Both the position numbers and the translations under genes were made by a program. The notes under the pieces were generated by a model. That model did no database searches and was not told the DNA's origin. It was given only the letters and a program-made list of their open reading frames with translations. From NCBI GenBank assembly GCA_035328405.1, contig DAOLIT010000011.1, forward strand, positions 28,540 through 92,539: a stretch of DNA of 64,000 nt. Direction: 5' to 3'. This stretch comes from JAEUKA01 sp035328405 (GTDB taxonomy: Bacteria > Myxococcota_A > Polyangia > Palsa-1104 > JAEUJZ01). Below are positions 60,238 through 64,000 of the stretch, one piece after another. The stretch's first letter is position 1. The number at the start of each line of letters is the position of its first letter.

Positions 60238-61638
60238 CTAGAAGGTTGCCAGGGATGGGGCGCGTGGGTAAGGAATGGCGTCGCGGATGTTGCCAAGGCC
60301 AGTGATGTAGACGAGCAGTCGCTCGAATCCAAGCCCAAAGCCCGCGTGGGGAACGGTGCCGTACCGGCGGAAATCGACGTACCAGTTGTAGTTGTCGATG
60401 TTGAGTTTGTGGTGGCGCATGCGATCAAGGAGCACGTCCAGCCGTTCCTCGCGCTGGGAGCCGCCGATGATTTCGCCGATGCCGGGCGCGAGCACGTCCA
60501 TGGCGGCCACGGTCTCGCCGTCGGGGTTCATCCGCATGTAAAAGGCTTTGAGGTCTGCGGGGTAATTCATGACGACGACGGGGCGACCGATTTTTTCCTC
60601 GGTCAAATAGCGTTCGTGCTCGGTCTGCAAGTCGATGCCGAAACGGACGGGAAATTCGAACTTCTTGCCGCAGTTTGAGAGGATCGAAATGGCCTCGCGG
60701 TACTCGATGCGTTCAAACGGCGCGGCGACGACTTGTTCCAGGCGGGTGAGGACGGTTTTGTCCACGCGCTCGACAAAGAACTTCATTTCGTCGGCACATT
60801 CGGTCAGGACGGCGCGGAAGACGTATTTGAGGAAGTCTTCGGCAAGCTGCGCGTCGGCGCAAAGGTCGGCGAAGGCGACCTCGGGCTCGATCATCCAAAA
60901 CTCGGCCAGGTGGCGCGTGGTGTTGGAATGTTCGGCGCGAAACGTGGGGCCAAAGGTATAGACCTTCGAGAGGGCGAGGCAGTAGGCCTCGACATTGAGC
61001 TGGCCGGAGACGGTCAGAAAGGCCTCTTTGCCGAAAAAGTCGCGGCCAAAGTCGATCTGGCCCTGATCGGTGCGGGGCAGGTTGAGCAGGTCAAGGGTGC
61101 TGACGCGAAACATCTGGCCGGCACCTTCTGCATCGCTGGTGGTGATGATCGGCGTGTTGACCCAGAAAAAGCCGCGTTCGTGAAAGAAACGATGGATGGC
61201 TTGGGCGCAGGCATTGCGGACGCGGGCGACGGCGGCGAAGGTGTTGGTTCGGGGCCGAAGGTGGGCGATCTCGCGCAGGTACTCCATCGTGTGGGCTTTG
61301 GGCTGGACGGGGTAGTGCTCGGGGTCTTCGACCCAACCGATGACGGTGACGCGCTCGGCCTGGATTTCAAAACGCTGGCCCTTGCCGGATGAGGCGACAA
61401 GGGTGCCCAGGACCTCGACAGAACAGCCCGTGGTGAGCTTTTGGACTTCGGTGGCGTAGTTTCCTAGCGCAGAGGTGGCGACGACCTGGATGGGATCGAC
61501 GCAGGAACCATCGCTGACGTGTACAAAACTGAGGCCGGCCTTGGAATCTCTGCGGGTTCTGACCCAGCCTTTCACGACTACTTTTTGACCGACGGGAGCG
61601 TTCGCCGAAAGAGCGGCTTTGACGGAAATGGTTTGCAT
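60238..61638 (-). CDS. asnS: Asparagine-tRNA ligase
   Basis: The product has 466 residues, the standard AsnRS length. The N-terminal OB-fold binds the anticodon (VVVKGWVRTRRDSKAGLSFV). The class II core has motif 1 (NACAQAIHRFFHERGFFWVN), motif 2 (FRAEHSNTTRHLAEFWMIEP) and motif 3 (GFGLGFERLLVYITGLGNIR). WMIEPEVAF and the terminal PRAP pattern distinguish AsnRS from AspRS and LysRS. ATG 61638 gives the normal N-terminus MQTISVKAALS; 61677 would add 13 residues. It is divergent from selC, 89 bases away. Confidence 0.97.
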   Translation of the reverse strand: MQTISVKAALSANAPVGQKVVVKGWVRTRRDSKAGLSFVHVSDGSCVDPIQVVATSALGNYATEVQKLTTGCSVEVLGTLVASSGKGQRFEIQAERVTVIGWVEDPEHYPVQPKAHTMEYLREIAHLRPRTNTFAAVARVRNACAQAIHRFFHERGFFWVNTPIITTSDAEGAGQMFRVSTLDLLNLPRTDQGQIDFGRDFFGKEAFLTVSGQLNVEAYCLALSKVYTFGPTFRAEHSNTTRHLAEFWMIEPEVAFADLCADAQLAEDFLKYVFRAVLTECADEMKFFVERVDKTVLTRLEQVVAAPFERIEYREAISILSNCGKKFEFPVRFGIDLQTEHERYLTEEKIGRPVVVMNYPADLKAFYMRMNPDGETVAAMDVLAPGIGEIIGGSQREERLDVLLDRMRHHKLNIDNYNWYVDFRRYGTVPHAGFGLGFERLLVYITGLGNIRDAIPYPRAPSLATF

Positions 61639-61691
61639 GGTGAAACAGAAATACCGCACCGCGAAACCGAGCCGCACCGAAAAAAACCAAA

Positions 61692-61721
61692 TTCAACGGA
61701 CCGGTTCGCGTGTGGTATACG
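61692..61721 (+). promoter_or_regulatory. selC promoter
   Basis: TATACG (61716-61721) ends six bases before the first base of the tRNA, and TTCAAC (61692-61697) lies 18 bases upstream as a weak -35. Transcription would begin at the mature 5' end, as described for selC in E. coli. The -35 box is poor, so confidence is moderate. Confidence 0.5.
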
Positions 61722-61727
61722 GCGATT

Positions 61728-61823
61728 GGGAACGCGACCGGGACTGGTGCCCGGCCCCGTCTTCAAAATGGGTGGTGCGGGTGTAAAAACCGGCGCGGCG
61801 GGTTCGATTCCCGTGCGTTCCCG
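61728..61823 (+). tRNA. selC: Selenocysteine tRNA, anticodon TCA
   Basis: The 96 nt fold as a bacterial tRNA-Sec. An 8-bp acceptor stem GGGAACGC (61728-61735) / GCGTTCCC (61815-61822) has discriminator G61823 and no encoded CCA. The D arm is CCGGG/CCCGG; the anticodon stem CCCGT/ATGGG (61756-61760 / 61768-61772) has loop CTTCAAA, giving TCA at 61763-61765. A long variable arm (61773-61797) pairs GTGCGGGT with ACCGGCGC with one mismatch, and the T arm GCGGG/CCCGT encloses TTCGATT. The 8+5 bp acceptor/T stack, UCA anticodon and long variable arm are diagnostic. It shows that the organism reads UGA as selenocysteine somewhere. No selA, selB, selD or recognisable selenoprotein lies in the window. 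Confidence 0.95.
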
Positions 61824-61856
61824 TTTTGGGCCGCAGTGTGGTATGGCGGTTTCTAC

Positions 61857-63680
61857 ATGGCACACCATAGGCACACACAAGGCTGTTTCCGTTTTTTGCG
61901 TTGGATGTTGGCTGGCGCGGCGTTTTTGCCGGTGGCGGCGGGGGCTCAGCCGGCGGAATTGGTGATTCGGCAGGCGTCGGTGCTGACGATGGATGGGGCT
62001 CGACCGACGGCCCAGGCGGTGGCGATTCGGGACAAGAGGATTGTGTACGTCGGGTCGGATGCGGGCGTGCAAGCGTTCGTCGGTCGCAACACGCGGGTCC
62101 TTTCAGGCAGTCCCGAGCGGGAATGGACGGTTGTGCCGGGCCTTGCCGACGCACACGCGCACTTGGTCGGTTTGGGTCAGTCCCTGCTGGCGATCGATGT
62201 GCGGGGTTTGGCTTCGGTGGAACGGGTGGTGGATGCCGTGCGGAAGGCGGCGTCGGACAGCCCGAACAAAAGCCGCTTTTTGGTCGGGCGCGGGTGGGAT
62301 CAAAACCGTTTTTCTCCGCCGAATTTTCCCGATGGGGCGGCGCGGAAACTGCTGGACGAAGCGTCGGGGCAACATCCGGTTTGGTTGCGGCGCATCGACG
62401 GGCATGCAGGTTGGGCGAACAGCGCGGCGCTGCGTCTTGCGGGCATCGATCGGAAAACGCCGGACGTGCCTGGAGGTCGCATCTTGCGCGATGCGAGCGG
62501 CGAACCGACGGGGATTTTCATCGACAACGCGATGGAGCTGGTCGAAAACAGCCTGCCCAAACCGACGGGGCCCGATGTGGAAGCGGCGATTCTGCGTGGG
62601 GCGGCGCACGTCACGGCGCGGGGCCTGACCGCCGTTCACGAAATGGGGATTTCCCAAGAGGCGGTTGCGGCGTACAAGCGGCTTTCGGAACAGGGCCGTT
62701 TGCCGCTGCGGGTGTATGCGTTTTTGGACGATCCGGTGCCGCAAAAGCTCGCGCAGGTGCCGCATTCGCTGGCGTATGAAGCGGAACTTTCGCGGCTGTC
62801 GGAACAGCTCGATCGCCCCGGTGAAACAGGTCTGTTTTCGTTTCGCGGTTTCAAGCTGTTCGCTGATGGTGCGCTCGGTTCGCGTGGAGCGGCGCTGTCC
62901 GATCCATATGCAGATGATCCCGGAAACCACGGGCTGCTCGTGACGCCGCCCGATCACATCGAGGCGATGGCTCGGTTTGCGCTGCTGCACGGGTATCAGC
63001 TCACGACGCATGCCTTAGGAGATCGGGCGGTCGAGGAAGTGCTTGCGGCCTATCGCCGAGCGGGGGTGGGGCTGCATCGAAACGTCCGTTTTCGGGTGGA
63101 ACATGCGCAGGTCGTTGGCAGTGCAGCACTCGGAGCGGGGGGTTTTGCGGCGCTGGGTGTGATTGCGTCGATGCAGCCTCAACACGCACGCAGCGATGGT
63201 CCATGGGCACCTGTGCGGCTTGGGCCCGAGCGGATGAAGCGTGCCTATGCGTGGAGACTGCTTCTCGACAGCGGTGTGCATGTGGCGTTTGGTTCCGACT
63301 TTCCGGTCGAGGAAGCGGACCCGCGTTTGGCGCTCGAAGCGGCGATCTGGAAAACCACACCGCCTGGGCCGGACAAAAGGCCTCCGGCGGATGCGCTGAC
63401 GGTGGGCGAAGCGGTGCGCTTGTTCACGGCGGATGCGGCGTATGCGGCTTTTGCAGAAGACCGGTTGGGCAAGATTGCAGTCGGGTACGGAGCGGATCTG
63501 ACGGTGCTGGAGGGCAAGCTGTCGCTTGATGAAAAAGAGGCCCCGCCGCTCGATTTGCCGATGCGAAAAGTGGTGCTGACGGTCGTGGACGGCGCGATCG
63601 TGTTCGAGCAACAAAAGCAAACGGCGCGGCGACAGGATGCGCCTGGGCCGAATCGGTCTTCGGGCAAGCGGAGCAAGTGA
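61857..63680 (+). CDS. YtcJ-type amidohydrolase, exported
   Basis: The product has 607 residues. A signal peptide (FLRWMLAGAAFLPVAAGAQP) precedes an amidohydrolase_3 domain. Metal ligands are visible in PGLADAHAHLVGLG, GFKLFADGALGSRGAAL (Lys/Asp region), YQLTTHALGDRAVEEV (His), RVEHAQVV (His) and VAFGSDFPVEEADPRLAL (Asp). Family members (YtcJ, NfdA) hydrolyse N-acyl or formamide substrates; the substrate here is unknown. ATG 61857 gives the signal peptide and lies 34 bases after selC; TATGGC at 61842-61847 may be a -10 box. The upstream in-frame ATG would lie inside the tRNA and is rejected. Confidence 0.9.
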   Translation: MAHHRHTQGCFRFLRWMLAGAAFLPVAAGAQPAELVIRQASVLTMDGARPTAQAVAIRDKRIVYVGSDAGVQAFVGRNTRVLSGSPEREWTVVPGLADAHAHLVGLGQSLLAIDVRGLASVERVVDAVRKAASDSPNKSRFLVGRGWDQNRFSPPNFPDGAARKLLDEASGQHPVWLRRIDGHAGWANSAALRLAGIDRKTPDVPGGRILRDASGEPTGIFIDNAMELVENSLPKPTGPDVEAAILRGAAHVTARGLTAVHEMGISQEAVAAYKRLSEQGRLPLRVYAFLDDPVPQKLAQVPHSLAYEAELSRLSEQLDRPGETGLFSFRGFKLFADGALGSRGAALSDPYADDPGNHGLLVTPPDHIEAMARFALLHGYQLTTHALGDRAVEEVLAAYRRAGVGLHRNVRFRVEHAQVVGSAALGAGGFAALGVIASMQPQHARSDGPWAPVRLGPERMKRAYAWRLLLDSGVHVAFGSDFPVEEADPRLALEAAIWKTTPPGPDKRPPADALTVGEAVRLFTADAAYAAFAEDRLGKIAVGYGADLTVLEGKLSLDEKEAPPLDLPMRKVVLTVVDGAIVFEQQKQTARRQDAPGPNRSSGKRSK

Positions 63681-63760
63681 ACAGCGCACGGCGCGGGGGG
63701 CCGGTTTCGCTTGCGCGGAGGCCTCGCGCTTTTTTACCGCGCACAAGGGAAGCGGCTGTT

Positions 63761-63774
63761 TATAGTGCCGCTCA
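63761..63774 (+). promoter_or_regulatory. -10 element before the SEC-C gene (leaderless start)
   Basis: TATAGT (63761-63766) ends seven bases before ATG 63774, with no ribosome-binding site between. No clear -35 box. Confidence 0.45.
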
Positions 63775-63962
63775 TGAACAAACCAAACGAACCAGTACCC
63801 GAGCCACACGTTCACGGTCCCGACTGCGACCACGACGGCCCCGACTTGGACCCGAGTTTGCTTCTGTCCAAGCAACCGTACATTCGGGAAGAACCGAAAA
63901 TCGGTCGCAATGACCCATGCCCCTGCGGGAGCGGCAAAAAACACAAAAAGTGTTGCGGCTAG
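63774..63962 (+). CDS. Small SEC-C metal-binding motif protein
   Basis: The product has 62 residues. The C-terminal IGRNDPCPCGSGKKHKKCCG is the zinc-binding SEC-C motif (CxC...CC) found at the end of SecA and in small stand-alone proteins. The N-terminal half is acidic and His/Asp-rich (PHVHGPDCDHDGPDLDPSLL). Such small proteins are thought to bind ribosomes or SecA/SecB partners; the exact role is unknown. ATG 63774 is favoured because a TATAGT box is seven bases upstream; the frame extends to 63711 without support. Confidence 0.85.
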   Translation: MNKPNEPVPEPHVHGPDCDHDGPDLDPSLLLSKQPYIREEPKIGRNDPCPCGSGKKHKKCCG

Positions 63963-64000
63963 GTGGGGGCTATTTGGGACTGAGGGGGTGGGGGGAATGG

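Noticed and set aside
61710..61857. N-terminal extension of the YtcJ-type amidohydrolase starting at 61710
   Set aside because: The extension would be encoded across the selC tRNA; the signal peptide begins at 61857.
1..64000. Mobile elements, CRISPR arrays, rRNA, replication origin, attachment sites
   Set aside because: No transposase, integrase, phage protein, regularly spaced repeat array, rRNA segment or DnaA-box cluster was seen on reading both strands.

Overview
The window looks like a chromosomal piece of a Myxococcota-like (deltaproteobacterial) genome. The reasons are four Hanks-type Ser/Thr kinases, an FHA-domain sigma-54 activator plus the tail of a second activator, an ADYC-domain lipoprotein, many lipoproteins of no known family, and a moderately high G+C content (judged by eye, not computed). 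No insertion sequence, phage, integrase or CRISPR array was seen. Housekeeping genes (pheS, uvrA, htpG, rng, asnS, selC) are scattered among lineage-specific operons. The phylum is an inference from domain content only.

Layout. 1-8818: the end of a sigma-54 activator and a DUF1295 membrane protein, then a plus-strand run headed by a good -24/-12 promoter. The run holds secreted proteins, an FG-GAP lipoprotein, a Ser/Thr kinase, a thioredoxin-like protein and a putative b-type/c-type cytochrome pair. 8942-16606: pheS with its own terminator, a large kinase-TPR protein, an ADYC lipoprotein read leftward from a second -24/-12 promoter, and a divergent FHA-AAA+-Fis activator. 16706-22322 (minus): four coupled genes for a HAMP/pseudo-histidine-kinase protein, an ATP/ADP-carrier-like transporter and a heterodimeric ABC exporter. 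22437-31356: envelope proteins, rmlB-rmlD, an esterase lipoprotein and uvrA.

31502-39366 (plus) is a tight seven-gene unit: an HTH-plus-binding-domain regulator, a periplasmic-binding-like protein, a porin, a TonB-dependent receptor and three lipoproteins. It looks like a self-contained outer-membrane uptake or sensing system without an ABC permease. 39373-50141 (minus) holds a benzoate-CoA-ligase-like enzyme, a Cys-rich lipoprotein, htpG, a four-gene catabolic unit (SsnA-type aminohydrolase, two fold-II PLP enzymes, nitrilase-family amidase) and rng.

50321-50546 contains what I consider the most notable element. A third -24/-12 promoter is followed by about 200 bases with five consecutive hairpins, the last of which is a strong intrinsic terminator. 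This is a candidate sigma-54-dependent small RNA, or an attenuator leader. It precedes a small membrane-anchored protein, a SulP transporter and a beta-carbonic anhydrase. 53351-56699 (minus) is a lytic transglycosylase/FHA/kinase operon. The right end holds a metallo-hydrolase, a GH13 glucosidase, asnS, a selenocysteine tRNA (selC), a YtcJ-type amidohydrolase and a SEC-C protein.

Two regulatory themes recur. Three intergenic sites share the form TGGCAT-N5-TTGC, matching the presence of sigma-54 activators. Several genes have a -10 hexamer ending 6-8 bases before the start codon and no Shine-Dalgarno sequence, which predicts leaderless mRNAs.
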